Shown here: positions 18,384-27,900 of the stretch, piece after piece
How the letters are laid out: the number at the start of each line of letters is the position of its first letter
How positions within the stretch are numbered: position 1 is the first letter of the stretch
Notes under the pieces: model-generated
Databases searched by the model: none
What the model saw: only the letters and a program-made list of their open reading frames with translations
What the model was told of the DNA's origin: nothing
Program-made: the position numbers and the translations under genes
Source of the DNA: Methylobacterium sp. Leaf123
GTDB lineage: Bacteria; Pseudomonadota; Alphaproteobacteria; Rhizobiales; Beijerinckiaceae
Assembly (NCBI RefSeq): GCF_001423405.1
Contig: NZ_LMNS01000012.1
Location: 483,211 to 547,210 of the forward strand
DNA length: 64,000 nt
Direction of reading: 5' to 3'

Positions 18384-19574
18384 ATGACCTCATACGCGCC
18401 GGCGAGCGAGCAGGAGGCGGCTGCCATCGTGGCGCAGGCCGCCGGCCGGTCGGAACCGCTGCGTCTCGTCGGCGGCGGCACCAAGGCGGCGTTCGGCCGT
18501 CCGCCGCAGGACGAGGCGACGCTCGCCGCCACGGGGCTAACCGGCATCACCCTCTACGAGCCCGCCGAGATGGTGGTCGCTGCCCGTGCCGGCACGCCGC
18601 TCGCCGAGGTCGAGGCACTCCTGGCCGGGCGCGGGCAGATGCTGCCGTTCGAGCCCATGGATCACCGCCCGCTCCTCGGCTCCACCGGCGCGCCGACCTT
18701 CGGCGCGGTGGCGGCGGCCAACAATTCCGGCCCCCGGCGCATCAATGCGGGCGCGGCCCGCGACAGCCTGATCGGCGTGCGCTTCGTCAACGGCCGCGGC
18801 CAGCCGATCAAGTCCGGCGGGCGGGTGATGAAGAACGTCACCGGCCTCGACCTCGTGAAGCTGATGGCCGGTTCCTGGGGCACGCTCGGCCTGCTGACGG
18901 AAGTCACCTTCAAGGTGCTGCCGGTGCAGGAGCAGGTCGCGACCCTCGTGCTGCCGGGTCTGGCCGATGCCGCGGCGGTCGAGGCGCTCGCCACCGCCCT
19001 CGGCTCGCCGTTCGAACTGACCGGCGCCGCCCACTGGCCAGCCGGTCTCGGCGGGTCGGAGCCGCGCACGCTGATGCGCGTCGAAGGCTTCGCCAAATCC
19101 GTCGGCTACCGTCTCGGCGAGCTGCGCCGCCTGCTGCGCCGCTACGGCGAGCCGCAGATCGTCGAGGGCGAGGAGAGCGCGGCACTCTGGCGGGCCGTGC
19201 GCGACGCGACCCCGCTGGCCGAGCCGCGCGAGGCCGCGATCTGGCGCATCTCCACCGCGCCGACCCGCGGCCCGGCGGTCACCGCGGCAATTGCCGCCGA
19301 TCGCCCCGCGCGCTGGTTCTACGATTGGGGCGGCGGCCTGATCTGGCTCGCCACCGACGCTGCCGACGATGCCGGGGCCGCGGTGATCCGAGCCGCGGTG
19401 AAGGCCGCCGGCAGCGGGCACGCCACGCTGGTGCGCGCGCCCGAGACCCTGCGCGCGGCCGTCCCCGTCTTCGATCCGCTGCCCGAACCGCTGATGCGGA
19501 TCACCGCCGGCATCAAGGCCGCGCATGATCCGGCCGGGATCTTCAACCCCGGCCGGATGTATGCGGGCGTGTAG
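18384..19574 (+). CDS. glcE: glycolate oxidase FAD-binding subunit GlcE
   Basis: 396 residues. A PCMH-type FAD-binding domain fills the first half: LRLVGGGTKAAFGR, MLPFEPMDHRPLLG, then FGAVAAANNSGPRRINAG and VMKNVTGLDLVKLMAGSWG, the last a strong GlcE signature. GlcE joins GlcD and GlcF in the membrane-associated glycolate dehydrogenase that makes glyoxylate, relevant in photorespiratory or C2 metabolism of methylotrophs. GlcD and GlcF are not in the window, so if the neighbours are in this operon they lie elsewhere: the next gene is on the other strand. ATG 18384 follows a gggacgga site. Confidence 0.93.
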   Translation: MTSYAPASEQEAAAIVAQAAGRSEPLRLVGGGTKAAFGRPPQDEATLAATGLTGITLYEPAEMVVAARAGTPLAEVEALLAGRGQMLPFEPMDHRPLLGSTGAPTFGAVAAANNSGPRRINAGAARDSLIGVRFVNGRGQPIKSGGRVMKNVTGLDLVKLMAGSWGTLGLLTEVTFKVLPVQEQVATLVLPGLADAAAVEALATALGSPFELTGAAHWPAGLGGSEPRTLMRVEGFAKSVGYRLGELRRLLRRYGEPQIVEGEESAALWRAVRDATPLAEPREAAIWRISTAPTRGPAVTAAIAADRPARWFYDWGGGLIWLATDAADDAGAAVIRAAVKAAGSGHATLVRAPETLRAAVPVFDPLPEPLMRITAGIKAAHDPAGIFNPGRMYAGV

Positions 19575-19586
19575 TCGAACGCAGCC

Positions 19587-21227
19587 TCAGAACACGAGCC
19601 GCAGGCCGGCATAGAGCAGCCCGGCCAGGGTGATCGCCGCCGGAAGGGTGAGCAGCCACGCGGCGGCGAGGTTGCGCACGGTGCCCCATTGCAGGCCCGA
19701 GCCGTTGGCGGCCATGGTCCCGGCGACGCCGCTCGACAGGATGTGGGTGGTCGAGACCGGCAGGCCGTAGGCTTCCGCCAGACCGATCGTGCCCGCCGCC
19801 GTGATCTCGGCGGACGCACCTTGCGCGTAGGTCAGGTGCTTCTTGCCGATGCGGCTGCCGACCGTGACGACGATGCGCTTCCAACCGACCATCGTGCCGA
19901 GGCCGAGCGCCAGGGCGACCGACACCTTCACCCAGGTCGGGATGTAGCGGGTGCCGTCGTTGAGGCTCGTCTCGTAGGCCTTCAGCGCCTCGGCCTCCGC
20001 GCCGACGAAGAGACCCTCGTGCTTCTTCAGGCTGTGGATGGCGTCCGAGACGAGGTACATGTCGTTGCGCAGATTCGGCGTCGCCGCTGCCGGAACGTGG
20101 CGGATCGCGCCGTATTCCTTCACCTTCGTGGCGATGTCGTCCGAGAGAGCGGCCAGGGCCGCGTGGATCTCCGGCTGGTCGAGATCCTTCTTCCCCAGCG
20201 CCTCGGTGATCTGCGCGCGGCCGTCGGCCGGGCTCGGCATCGGGGCCTGCTCCGCCCGGTTCTGGAACACCGTCCGGGCCCGCTCCGAGACCTGCACGAA
20301 ATGCGGGGTTTCCGACTCGGACATGGTGCGGTTGAGTGCGTAGGCGGTGGGCGCGGCGCCGATCAGGATCAGCATGATCAGGCCCATGCCCTTCTGTCCG
20401 TCATTGCCGCCATGGGCGAAGGAGACGCCGCCGCAGGTGAGGATCAGCAGGCTGCGGATCCAGAGCGGGGGCGGCGCGTCGCCCTCCGGCTCTTGGTAGA
20501 GGGTGCGGTTGCGGATCACGAACCGCATTGTCAGCAGCAGCGCCGCCGCCATGACGAAGCCGAGGAGGGGGCTGAACAGCAGGGCGCGCAGCACGCTCCA
20601 AGCCTGATCCCACTGCACGCCGGAGGTTTCCGAGCCTTCGGTGGCGAGGAGCTGGTTGGCAATGCCCACGCCGAGAACCGATCCGATCAGCGCGTGCGAG
20701 GACGAGTTCGGCAAGCCGAGCGCCCATGTCCCGAGGTTCCACACGATCGCGGCGATGAGCAGCGCGAAGATCATCGCGTAGCCGGCCGAGGAGCCGGTCT
20801 TCAGCACCAGTTCCACGGGCAGAAGCGTGACGACGCTGTAGGCGACGGCGCCGGTCGAGACGAGGACGCCGAGAAAGTTGAAGACGCCGGAATAGACCAC
20901 GGCGACGACCGGCGGCAGGCTGTGGGTGTAGATCACCGTCGCCACGGCGTTGGCGGTGTCGTGGAAGCCGTTCACGAACTCGAAGCCGAGGGCGATGAGC
21001 AGCGCGAGGCCGAGCAGCGCGAAGGCGCCGATCGCCAGCGGCGGCTGGCCGGCGGCCTGCATGTCCGTGATCAGGTTGAACAGCGCGTAGCCGATCCCGC
21101 CCACCAGCACGAGCAGGAAGAGGACCGTTCCGCCCGGATGCATCCGGCCGTCGAGATTGGGGCCCCGGGACGAACGGGCTTCGGCGGGTGCCGGACCCCC
21201 GTCCTGCAGGCTGAGCGCATCTGACAT
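19587..21227 (-). CDS. pit: PiT-family inorganic phosphate transporter
   Basis: 546 residues. About ten to twelve membrane helices lie in two PiT repeats: GFEFVNGFHDTANAVATVIYT near residue 100 (the duplicated PHO4 signature; quoted in part, GFHDTANAVAT) and its C-terminal counterpart GLPVSTTHILSSGVAG. A large soluble loop (about 290-440) separates the halves, carrying GGNDGQKGMG at its start. It imports phosphate (as metal phosphate) with protons. ATG 21227 follows a cgaggt site. Symbol used in the general family sense. It converges with glcE. Confidence 0.92.
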   Translation of the reverse strand: MSDALSLQDGGPAPAEARSSRGPNLDGRMHPGGTVLFLLVLVGGIGYALFNLITDMQAAGQPPLAIGAFALLGLALLIALGFEFVNGFHDTANAVATVIYTHSLPPVVAVVYSGVFNFLGVLVSTGAVAYSVVTLLPVELVLKTGSSAGYAMIFALLIAAIVWNLGTWALGLPNSSSHALIGSVLGVGIANQLLATEGSETSGVQWDQAWSVLRALLFSPLLGFVMAAALLLTMRFVIRNRTLYQEPEGDAPPPLWIRSLLILTCGGVSFAHGGNDGQKGMGLIMLILIGAAPTAYALNRTMSESETPHFVQVSERARTVFQNRAEQAPMPSPADGRAQITEALGKKDLDQPEIHAALAALSDDIATKVKEYGAIRHVPAAATPNLRNDMYLVSDAIHSLKKHEGLFVGAEAEALKAYETSLNDGTRYIPTWVKVSVALALGLGTMVGWKRIVVTVGSRIGKKHLTYAQGASAEITAAGTIGLAEAYGLPVSTTHILSSGVAGTMAANGSGLQWGTVRNLAAAWLLTLPAAITLAGLLYAGLRLVF

Positions 21228-21555
21228 CCGAACCTCGAAGGAAACGACCGCGGCCCTCGGCTGTGCCGGGGACCGGGTCATACGGTCTTGGACTTTGTCG
21301 CAGCCGGTCGCGCGGCGGTGCCCGCCCATCGACCGACCCAACGCCAAGCTTACAAATGATGCTCAGTGGAGAGGTTCCGTGAAGGTTGGATGACATGAGG
21401 CAAAAGCAGATTTCGGCGGCCCTCACTTTCGGCCATCCCGATCTGTGCAGTTCGTCGGCCGAGTCTGGATTGAAAACCGGCGCAGTGCATGGCGGCCTCG
21501 GCGGTTGCATCGAACCACGGGACGCCGGGCTCCGGATCGTCGTAGAAGGACGCTC
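21228..21555. other. intergenic region upstream of pit and small-protein genes
   Basis: 328 bases between the divergent pit gene and the small membrane protein gene. A less GC-rich segment (about 21350-21420, agcttacaaatgatgctcag) may hold promoters for either side. No gene, repeat or clear operator is visible. Confidence 0.35.
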
Positions 21556-21765
21556 ATGCTGACGCTCGCGCTCTCGCTCGCCCTCCTCGTCGTGGTGATC
21601 CTCATCATCGTCCGGCGGCGCCACCTCACCCTTCTCATGGGGCTGGGCAGTTTGATCGCGGGCGTGCTCGCCATGCTCTGGCTTCAGGATCTCGGGCTCC
21701 TACCCGGCTCGCAGGGGCCGTTGACCCATACCCGGCCGCAGACGCTGGATGACATGCGCCGATGA
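21556..21765 (+). CDS. small membrane protein, function unknown
   Basis: 69 residues. Two hydrophobic helices (LTLALSLALLVVVILIIV and LLMGLGSLIAGVLAMLWL) are separated by a basic RRRHLT turn, followed by a polar tail ending in DDMRR. ATG 21556 has a good agaagga ribosome binding site five bases upstream. The in-frame upstream extension is Arg-rich and rejected. First of three small genes reading towards glpD. No family recognised. Confidence 0.6.
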   Translation: MLTLALSLALLVVVILIIVRRRHLTLLMGLGSLIAGVLAMLWLQDLGLLPGSQGPLTHTRPQTLDDMRR

Positions 21766-21819
21766 CGGCGCTGCGGCGTACGGCCAGGGAACTCTCCCGG
21801 CCCTCGCGCGTCTGCCGCG

Positions 21820-22050
21820 ATGGACCGGCCTCCGCTCCGAGGCTCGTCGGATTGGAGACGTCTCTTGCGCAACCTTCTTCTGCTTCTGATCGTGCTCGCG
21901 GGCGGCTTCGTACTGACGGCCATGTACGTCGCGCCGAACCAGCCCGAATTGCGCGGCTGGTACGAAACCAATGCCTGCCCGCATCTCGACCGGATCAGCC
22001 CGAAGATCTGCGAGCCGATCCGGTCCGCCCGAGGCACGAGCGCGATCTGA
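21820..22050 (+). CDS. small single-helix protein, function unknown
   Basis: 76 residues. One N-terminal membrane helix or uncleaved signal (LLLLLIVLAGGFVLTAMYV) is followed by about 35 exported residues with two cysteines (TNACPHLD and PKICEP), which could pair in the periplasm. No family recognised. The ATG at 21820 is in a weak context; a later in-frame TTG could be used. Its stop lies 8 bases before the next gene. Confidence 0.5.
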   Translation: MDRPPLRGSSDWRRLLRNLLLLLIVLAGGFVLTAMYVAPNQPELRGWYETNACPHLDRISPKICEPIRSARGTSAI

Positions 22051-22058
22051 GGCCCCGC

Positions 22059-22361
22059 TTGCGCCGCGCCTTCGACTGGTTCTTCCGCGACCGGCGCACC
22101 GGCGCCGTCGTGATCGGCCAATGGCCGAATGGGCCGCTCTGGATCTTCGCCGCGGCCTCGGCCCTGGAATGGCTCCTCGAAGCGACGATGCCCGGCCTGC
22201 CGGCTCCGGTCTTCGTGGGCCTTCGTGTCGTCGCCCTCCTGAGCCTCACCGTCTGGGCGGTCGATGAGATCGCCCGCGGGGTCAATCCGTGGCGGCGTTG
22301 CCTCGGCGCCGTCGTACTGATCGGGATCGTCGTCAGCGTCAGCGGTCTGGCCCGCCTGTGA
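22059..22361 (+). CDS. small membrane protein coupled to glpD
   Basis: 100 residues. A basic lead (RRAFDWFFRDRRTG) precedes GQWPNGPLWIFAAASALEW and two further hydrophobic helices. No family recognised, though the RDRRTGxxxxGQWPN stretch looks conserved-domain-like. I used the TTG at 22059, with a tgaggc site six bases upstream; no ATG or GTG fits. The stop overlaps the glpD GTG start (gtga), so the two are translationally coupled. Confidence 0.6.
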   Translation: MRRAFDWFFRDRRTGAVVIGQWPNGPLWIFAAASALEWLLEATMPGLPAPVFVGLRVVALLSLTVWAVDEIARGVNPWRRCLGAVVLIGIVVSVSGLARL

Positions 22362-23863
22362 GCGACCCGTTCGACCTCCTCGTCATCGGTGGCGGCATCA
22401 ACGGTGCCGGGATCGCCCGTGACGCGGCCGGTCGGGGCTTGCGGGTTCTGCTGTGCGAGCGGGGCGATCTGGCCGAGCATACCTCGTCGGCCTCGACCAA
22501 GCTGATCCATGGCGGCCTGCGCTACCTCGAACAATACGAGTTCCGGCTGGTGCGCGAGGCGCTGGCCGAGCGTGAGCGGGTGATGCGGCTGGCGCCGCAC
22601 ATCGTCTGGCCCCTGCGTTTCGTCCTGCCCTACGATGCGGGGCTGCGGCCCGCCTGGATGCTGCGGCTCGGGCTCTTCCTCTACGATCACCTCACGCGCC
22701 TCAAGACGCTGCCGGGTTCGACATCGTTGCGCCTCGATCGCGATGCGGCCGGCGCGCCGCTTCAGAAGCGGCTGACGCGGGGCTTCGCCTATTCCGATTG
22801 CTGGGTCGAGGACAGCCGCCTCGTCGTGCTGAACGCGCTCGACGCCGCCGAGCGCGGTGCGCAGATCCGCACCCGGACCGCCGTGGAATCCGCCCGTCGC
22901 GACGACGGCGCCTGGACCGTCACCCTCTACGATTCCGACAGGCGGCGGCGGGAGAGCATACGGGCGCGGGCGATCGTCAACGCCGCCGGGCCGTGGGTCG
23001 GCGAGACCCTGCTGCGGACGCTCTCCGTCGAGGCGCGGCCAAAGGTGCGCCTCGTCAAGGGAAGCCACATCGTCGTCCGGCGCCTCTACGAGGGCGATCA
23101 GGCCTATATCCTGCAGCAGCCGGACCGGCGCATCGTCTTTGCCATCCCCTACGAGCGCGACTTCACCCTGATCGGCACCACCGATGTCGCGCATGAGGGC
23201 GGCCCCGGTCCGGTCGCGATCTCGGCCGAGGAGACGCGCTATCTCTGCGCCTGCATCAACCGCTCGTTCGCGCGGGCGATCGGCCCGGACGACGTGGTCT
23301 GGAGCTTTTCGGGGCTCCGACCGCTCTACGACGACGCGGCGGCGAACGCCTCGGCGGTGACCCGCGACTACGTGCTCGAACTCGATACCGACGGTCCGCC
23401 GGTCCTGTCGGTGTTCGGCGGCAAGATCACGACCTATCGCCGGCTCGCCGAGCACGCCCTCGACCGGTTGGGGCCGCACCTGCCCGGCCTGAAGCCGGCC
23501 TGGACCGGAACCGCCCCCCTGCCCGGCGGTGACATGGACGGCGCGGATTTCGAGCGGTTCCTGGCGAGGCTGGTGGCCGAGCGGCCCTTCCTCCCGGAGC
23601 CGAGCGCCCGCCGGCTCGCCCGCGCCTACGGCACCCGCGTTGAGCATCTGCTCGGCGATGCGCGGGCGCTCTCCGATCTCGGCGAGACCTTCGGCGGCGA
23701 TCTCAGCGCGCGCGAGGTCGATTACCTCGTGCGGCACGAATGGGCGCGCACCTCCGACGACATCCTGTGGCGGCGCTCGAAGCTCGGGCTCAGGATCGGC
23801 CGGGCGGATGTCGCGCGGCTCGGGCGTACCCTCAACCACACGCCCGCCGATCCCGGCGCTTAG
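22358..23863 (+). CDS. glpD: FAD-dependent glycerol-3-phosphate dehydrogenase
   Basis: 501 residues, the usual GlpD size. The FAD Rossmann motif VIGGGINGAGIARDAAGRG lies at the N-terminus (about 9-27). STKLIHGGLRYLEQYEF is the family signature near 50, IVNAAGPWVG comes mid-protein, and SVFGGKITTYRRLAEHAL lies in the last third. The C-terminal helical domain is typical. The membrane-associated enzyme oxidises sn-glycerol 3-phosphate to DHAP and feeds the quinone pool. GTG 22358 overlaps the stop of the preceding small membrane gene. No glpK, glpR or transporter gene is next to it. Confidence 0.95.
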   Translation: MSDPFDLLVIGGGINGAGIARDAAGRGLRVLLCERGDLAEHTSSASTKLIHGGLRYLEQYEFRLVREALAERERVMRLAPHIVWPLRFVLPYDAGLRPAWMLRLGLFLYDHLTRLKTLPGSTSLRLDRDAAGAPLQKRLTRGFAYSDCWVEDSRLVVLNALDAAERGAQIRTRTAVESARRDDGAWTVTLYDSDRRRRESIRARAIVNAAGPWVGETLLRTLSVEARPKVRLVKGSHIVVRRLYEGDQAYILQQPDRRIVFAIPYERDFTLIGTTDVAHEGGPGPVAISAEETRYLCACINRSFARAIGPDDVVWSFSGLRPLYDDAAANASAVTRDYVLELDTDGPPVLSVFGGKITTYRRLAEHALDRLGPHLPGLKPAWTGTAPLPGGDMDGADFERFLARLVAERPFLPEPSARRLARAYGTRVEHLLGDARALSDLGETFGGDLSAREVDYLVRHEWARTSDDILWRRSKLGLRIGRADVARLGRTLNHTPADPGA

Positions 23864-23913
23864 AGCATCATCCCGAAAGGTGGCCTCCGGCTTTCGGAGA
23901 AAGACGATGCTCT
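23863..23913. repeat. dispersed palindromic repeat, family A
   Basis: agagcatcatcccgaaagg, a tggcctccgg loop, then ctttcggagaaagacgatgctct. It lies between the convergent glpD and mannose-1-phosphate guanylyltransferase genes and overlaps the first base after glpD and the last codons of the reverse gene. Orientation is opposite to the copies at 12231 and 25550. Confidence 0.75.
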
Positions 23914-25345
23914 ACCGCCCGTAGACGTCCTCGACGCGGATGATATCGTCCTCACCCGTATAGGAGCCGACCTGCACCTCGATCAGTTCGAGCGGGATCT
24001 TGCCGGGATTGGTCAGCCGGTGCATCGAGCCGATCGGCAGGTAGACCGCCTCGTTCTCGTGCACGAGAACGACCGAATCGTTCAGCGTCACCTCGGCCGT
24101 GCCCTTCACCACCACCCAGTGCTCGGCCCGGTGGAAGTGTTTTTGCAGCGAGAGCCGGCCGCCCGGCGTCACCATGATGCGCTTCACTTGGAAGCGCTCG
24201 CCGATATCGATGCGCTGATACCAGCCCCAGGGGCGGTACATCCGGCGGTGGGCATCCGCTTCCGGGTGCGCCTTCTCGCGCAGGACGGTCACGAGATCCT
24301 TGACCTTGCCCGATTTCGCCTTGGAGGCGACCAGCACCGCGTCGGGGGTCGCGACCACCACCACGTCGTCGAGCCCGACCACGGTGGTGAGCCCGTCGCC
24401 CTCGCTATGGACAAGGCTGCCCGTGGTCTCCACCAGCTCGACGCGGCCGCGCACGGCGTTGCCTTTCGCGTCGCGTGCCAGCACCTGCCACAATGCGTCC
24501 CAGGTGCCGACATCCGACCACGCGAAGGAGACCGCGAGCACGCCCGCGCGGGTGGTGCGCTCCATCACCGCGTAGTCGATCGAGGTTTTCGGCGCCTGCG
24601 CGAAGGACTCCGCCTGGAGCCGGATGAAGTCGAGATCGGTGGCAGCGTTGGCGAGCGCGCCGCGGGCGGCTTCCAGCACGTCGGGTGCGTGCGCTTCCAG
24701 CTCGGCGATCATCACATCGGCGCGGAACAGGAAGTAGCCCGAATTCCACAGGGCGCCCTCCCCGATCAGACGCTCGGCGCCGGCCGCGTCCGGCTTCTCG
24801 ACGAAGCGCTCGACCCGGAAGAGGCCCGGTGCGTCGGCAAGCGTGCCGCCGGTGCGGATATAGCCGTACTCGGTCGCGGGTCGGGTCGGGGTGATGCCCA
24901 GCGTCATGATCTGGCCGAGCCGGGCGCCCAGAGCCGCCTCCTGCGCGGCGCGGGCGAAGGCGGCGGCGTCCTCGATGACGTGGTCGGCGGCCATCACCAG
25001 CACCACCGTCTCCGGCCCGCGCCGCGCGCCGTGGAGCGCGGCCACCGCGACGGCGGCGGCAGAATCACGCCGCTCGGGTTCGAGCAGGATGTCGGCCCGG
25101 ATGCCGCTCTGCGCGAGCTGCTCGGCGACGATGAAGCGGGACTCGGCCGAGGCGATGACCGTCGGCTTGGCGAACACCGCGGCGTCGGCGACGCGGCGGA
25201 CGGTGGCCTGAAAGGTCGAGGTCGTGGGATCGACCAGCGGCGTGAACTGCTTCGGCATGCTCTCGCGCGAGGCCGGCCACAACCGCGTGCCCGAGCCGCC
25301 GCACAGGATCACGGGCAGAATTGTTTCGTGGTCTGCCTCGGCCAT
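23912..25345 (-). CDS. mannose-1-phosphate guanylyltransferase/mannose-6-phosphate isomerase
   Basis: 477 residues, type II PMI-GMP. The nucleotidyltransferase motif ILCGGSGTRLWPASRE with PKQF is at the start. VERFVEKPD follows mid-protein. The C-terminal cupin isomerase domain contains WGWYQRIDIGERFQVKRI and QKHFHRAEHWVVVKG (metal-binding His/Glu), then NEAVYLPIGSMHRL. It makes GDP-mannose for exopolysaccharide or lipopolysaccharide, and may also isomerise fructose 6-phosphate. ATG 25345 matches family starts; the in-frame ATG 15 codons earlier is not needed. No other polysaccharide gene is adjacent. Confidence 0.95.
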   Translation of the reverse strand: MAEADHETILPVILCGGSGTRLWPASRESMPKQFTPLVDPTTSTFQATVRRVADAAVFAKPTVIASAESRFIVAEQLAQSGIRADILLEPERRDSAAAVAVAALHGARRGPETVVLVMAADHVIEDAAAFARAAQEAALGARLGQIMTLGITPTRPATEYGYIRTGGTLADAPGLFRVERFVEKPDAAGAERLIGEGALWNSGYFLFRADVMIAELEAHAPDVLEAARGALANAATDLDFIRLQAESFAQAPKTSIDYAVMERTTRAGVLAVSFAWSDVGTWDALWQVLARDAKGNAVRGRVELVETTGSLVHSEGDGLTTVVGLDDVVVVATPDAVLVASKAKSGKVKDLVTVLREKAHPEADAHRRMYRPWGWYQRIDIGERFQVKRIMVTPGGRLSLQKHFHRAEHWVVVKGTAEVTLNDSVVLVHENEAVYLPIGSMHRLTNPGKIPLELIEVQVGSYTGEDDIIRVEDVYGR

Positions 25346-25650
25346 TGCCCAGCCCCGTCGCGTATCGAGAGGCGCCAGCCGGTCGGACACAGATGCGGGA
25401 GCGGCGGGCGCGAAAAGTGACCCTGCCGTCTTAGCCGATCCACCCGCACGCCACCACGACGCAGGCCGTGCGGCCTGCGATTCAGGTGAATCCGCGAAAG
25501 CATCGTCTTGAGTATCGAATCCGGGACGATGCGTTCGCCTCTCGTTTTTGCATCATCCCGAAAGCCGGAGGCCACCTTTCGGGATGATGCTCTCGAAACG
25601 CGGATGAGGAACGGCGGAGGCATGCGCCTCCGCCCGGCCTTTCCGAAACG
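25346..25650. other. intergenic region carrying palindromic repeats
   Basis: About 305 bases between two leftward genes. It contains the best family A palindrome (25550-25590), an 8-bp inverted pair gcatcgtc/gacgatgc (25500-25507, 25525-25532), and the promoter area of the guanylyltransferase gene. No gene is supported. Confidence 0.45.
25550..25590. repeat. dispersed palindromic repeat, family A (perfect copy)
   Basis: A perfect 15-bp inverted repeat, GCATCATCCCGAAAG (25550-25564) and CTTTCGGGATGATGC (25576-25590), around the loop ccggaggccac. It lies just after the methylmalonyl-CoA mutase stop and may act as a bidirectional stem-loop. Confidence 0.85.
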
Positions 25651-27816
25651 CTACTCGGCCGCCTGCCGCTCGCCGTAGCCCAAGCGATTGTTGAGTTCGC
25701 CGAGCAGCTTCACCGCCGCTTCCGCGATCACGGTGCCCGGCGGGAAGATCGCCGAGGCGCCCGCGGCGTAGAGGGCGTCGTAGTCGCCCGGGGGGATCAC
25801 GCCGCCGACCACGATCATCACGTCGTCGCGGCCCTCCTGCTTCAGCGCGGCCTTGAGTTCCGGCACCAGCGTCAGGTGGCCCGCCGCCAGCGAGGACACG
25901 CCGACGATGTGCACGTCGTTCTCCACCGCTTGGCGGGCCGCCTCGTCGGGTGTGGCGAAGAGCGGCCCGATATCGACGTCGAAGCCGAGATCGGCGAATG
26001 CCGAGGCGATCACCTTCTGGCCGCGGTCGTGCCCGTCCTGGCCCATCTTGGCGACCAGGATGCGCGGGCGGCGCCCGTCATTCTCCTCGAAGGCCTCGAC
26101 GAGGCCGCGGACCTTCTCCACCACCGGCGACATGCCGCCCACCTCCCGCTTGTAGACGCCCGAGATCGAGCGGATCTCGGCGCGGTGACGGCCCCAGGCC
26201 TTCTCCAGCGCTTCCGAGATCTCGCCGACCGTGGCCTTGGCCCGCGCCGCGTTCACCGCCAGTTCGAGCAGGTTGCCCTCGCCGTCCGCGGCCTTTGTCA
26301 GGGCGGCCAGAGCCGCATCGACGTCGGCTTGGTTGCGCTCGGCGCGCAGGCGCTTGAGCTTGTCGATCTGCTTGGCGCGCACATCGGCGTTGTCGACCCG
26401 CAGCAGGTCGATCTTCATCTCGTCGTCGGGCTTGTACTTGTTGATGCCGACGATCGTCTGGCGCCCGGAATCGATCCGTGCCTGGGCGCGGGCCGCCGCC
26501 TCCTCGATGCGCAGCTTCGGGATGCCGGCCTCGATGGCTTTTGCCATGCCGCCGAGAGCCTCGACCTCGCGGATATGCTCCCAGGCGCGGTCGGCGATGT
26601 CCCGGGTCAGGCGCTCGACATAGTAGGAGCCGCCCCACGGATCGATTATCCGCGTCGTGCCGCTCTCCTGCTGCAGGAAGAGCTGGGTGTTGCGGGCGAT
26701 GCGGGCCGAGAAGTCGGTCGGCAGCGCCAAAGCCTCGTCGAGCGCATTGGTATGGAGTGACTGCGTGCCGCCCTGCGTCGCCGCCATCGCCTCGATGCAG
26801 GTGCGGGTGACGTTGTTGAACACGTCCTGCGCCGTCAGCGACCAGCCGCTGGTCTGGGAGTGGGTGCGCAAGGGGAGCGACTTATCGCTCTTCGGCTCGA
26901 ACTCCTTGACGAGCTTGGCCCAGATCAGGCGCGCAGCCCGCATCTTGGCGATCTCCATGAAGAAGTTCATCCCGATCGCCCAGAAGAACGACAGGCGCGG
27001 TGCGAATTGGTCGATCGTCAGGCCCGCGGCGAGGCCGGCCTTGATGTATTCGACGCCGTCGGCAAGAGTGTAGGCAAGCTCGAGATCCTGCGTCGCTCCG
27101 GCCTCCTGCATGTGGTAGCCGGAGATCGAGATCGAGTTGAACTTCGGCATGTTCTTCGAGGTGTAGCCGAAGATGTCCGAGATGATCCGCATCGATCCCT
27201 TGGGGGGATAAATGTAGGTGTTGCGGACCATGAACTCCTTGAGGATGTCGTTCTGGATCGTGCCGGCGAGCTTTTCCGGCGGCACGCCCTGCTCCTCGGC
27301 GGCGACGATGTAGAGCGCGAGCACGGGCAGCACCGCGCCGTTCATCGTCATCGACACCGTCATCTCGTCCAGCGGAATGCCGGAGAACAGCGTGCGCATG
27401 TCGTAGATCGAGTCGATCGCGACACCCGCCATGCCGACATCGCCCGAGACGCGCGGGTGGTCCGAATCGTAGCCGCGGTGGGTGGCGAGATCGAAGGCGA
27501 CCGAGAGGCCCTTCTGGCCGGCGGCGAGATTGCGCCGATAGAAGGCGTTCGAATCCTCGGCCGTCGAGAAGCCGGCATATTGCCGGATCGTCCAGGGCTG
27601 GGTGACGTACATCGCCGGATAGGGGCCGCGCAGGTAGGGCGGCAGGCCGGGGAACGAGTCGATGCCCTCGCAGCCCTCGCGGTCCTCGGGTCCGTAGAAG
27701 CCCTTCACCGGAATGCCCTCGGGCGTCATCCACGGCTCCCCGGCCGGCGGGGGCGGCGCCTTGAAGCCGTCGGCCGCGTAGGCGACGGAGGCGAAATCCG
27801 GGATACGGGAGCTCAT
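25651..27816 (-). CDS. mcmA: methylmalonyl-CoA mutase large (alpha) subunit
   Basis: 721 residues. The N-terminal TIM-barrel substrate domain (about 40-400) contains [20 protein letters not shown] and [23 protein letters not shown] family signatures (quoted in pieces). The C-terminal cobalamin domain has the base-off motif D594-x-H596-x-x-G599 in [10 protein letters not shown], followed by [16 protein letters not shown] and [11 protein letters not shown]. It interconverts (R)-methylmalonyl-CoA and succinyl-CoA, the step that closes the ethylmalonyl-CoA pathway for glyoxylate regeneration in Methylobacterium. The partner subunit mcmB is not adjacent, consistent with a split arrangement. ATG 27816 is used. 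Confidence 0.97.
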   Translation of the reverse strand: MSSRIPDFASVAYAADGFKAPPPPAGEPWMTPEGIPVKGFYGPEDREGCEGIDSFPGLPPYLRGPYPAMYVTQPWTIRQYAGFSTAEDSNAFYRRNLAAGQKGLSVAFDLATHRGYDSDHPRVSGDVGMAGVAIDSIYDMRTLFSGIPLDEMTVSMTMNGAVLPVLALYIVAAEEQGVPPEKLAGTIQNDILKEFMVRNTYIYPPKGSMRIISDIFGYTSKNMPKFNSISISGYHMQEAGATQDLELAYTLADGVEYIKAGLAAGLTIDQFAPRLSFFWAIGMNFFMEIAKMRAARLIWAKLVKEFEPKSDKSLPLRTHSQTSGWSLTAQDVFNNVTRTCIEAMAATQGGTQSLHTNALDEALALPTDFSARIARNTQLFLQQESGTTRIIDPWGGSYYVERLTRDIADRAWEHIREVEALGGMAKAIEAGIPKLRIEEAAARAQARIDSGRQTIVGINKYKPDDEMKIDLLRVDNADVRAKQIDKLKRLRAERNQADVDAALAALTKAADGEGNLLELAVNAARAKATVGEISEALEKAWGRHRAEIRSISGVYKREVGGMSPVVEKVRGLVEAFEENDGRRPRILVAKMGQDGHDRGQKVIASAFADLGFDVDIGPLFATPDEAARQAVENDVHIVGVSSLAAGHLTLVPELKAALKQEGRDDVMIVVGGVIPPGDYDALYAAGASAIFPPGTVIAEAAVKLLGELNNRLGYGERQAAE

Positions 27817-27900
27817 CGTGCGTCTGTTCCTGGCGTCAGTCTCGGCGTCGGCGGAGACGATGATTTTTTTTGAGCATTATAGGCAAGCCACCAAACGCGG

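Noticed and set aside
25550..25590. CRISPR repeat
   Set aside because: The palindromic units are scattered singly over tens of kilobases, without regular spacers or cas genes.
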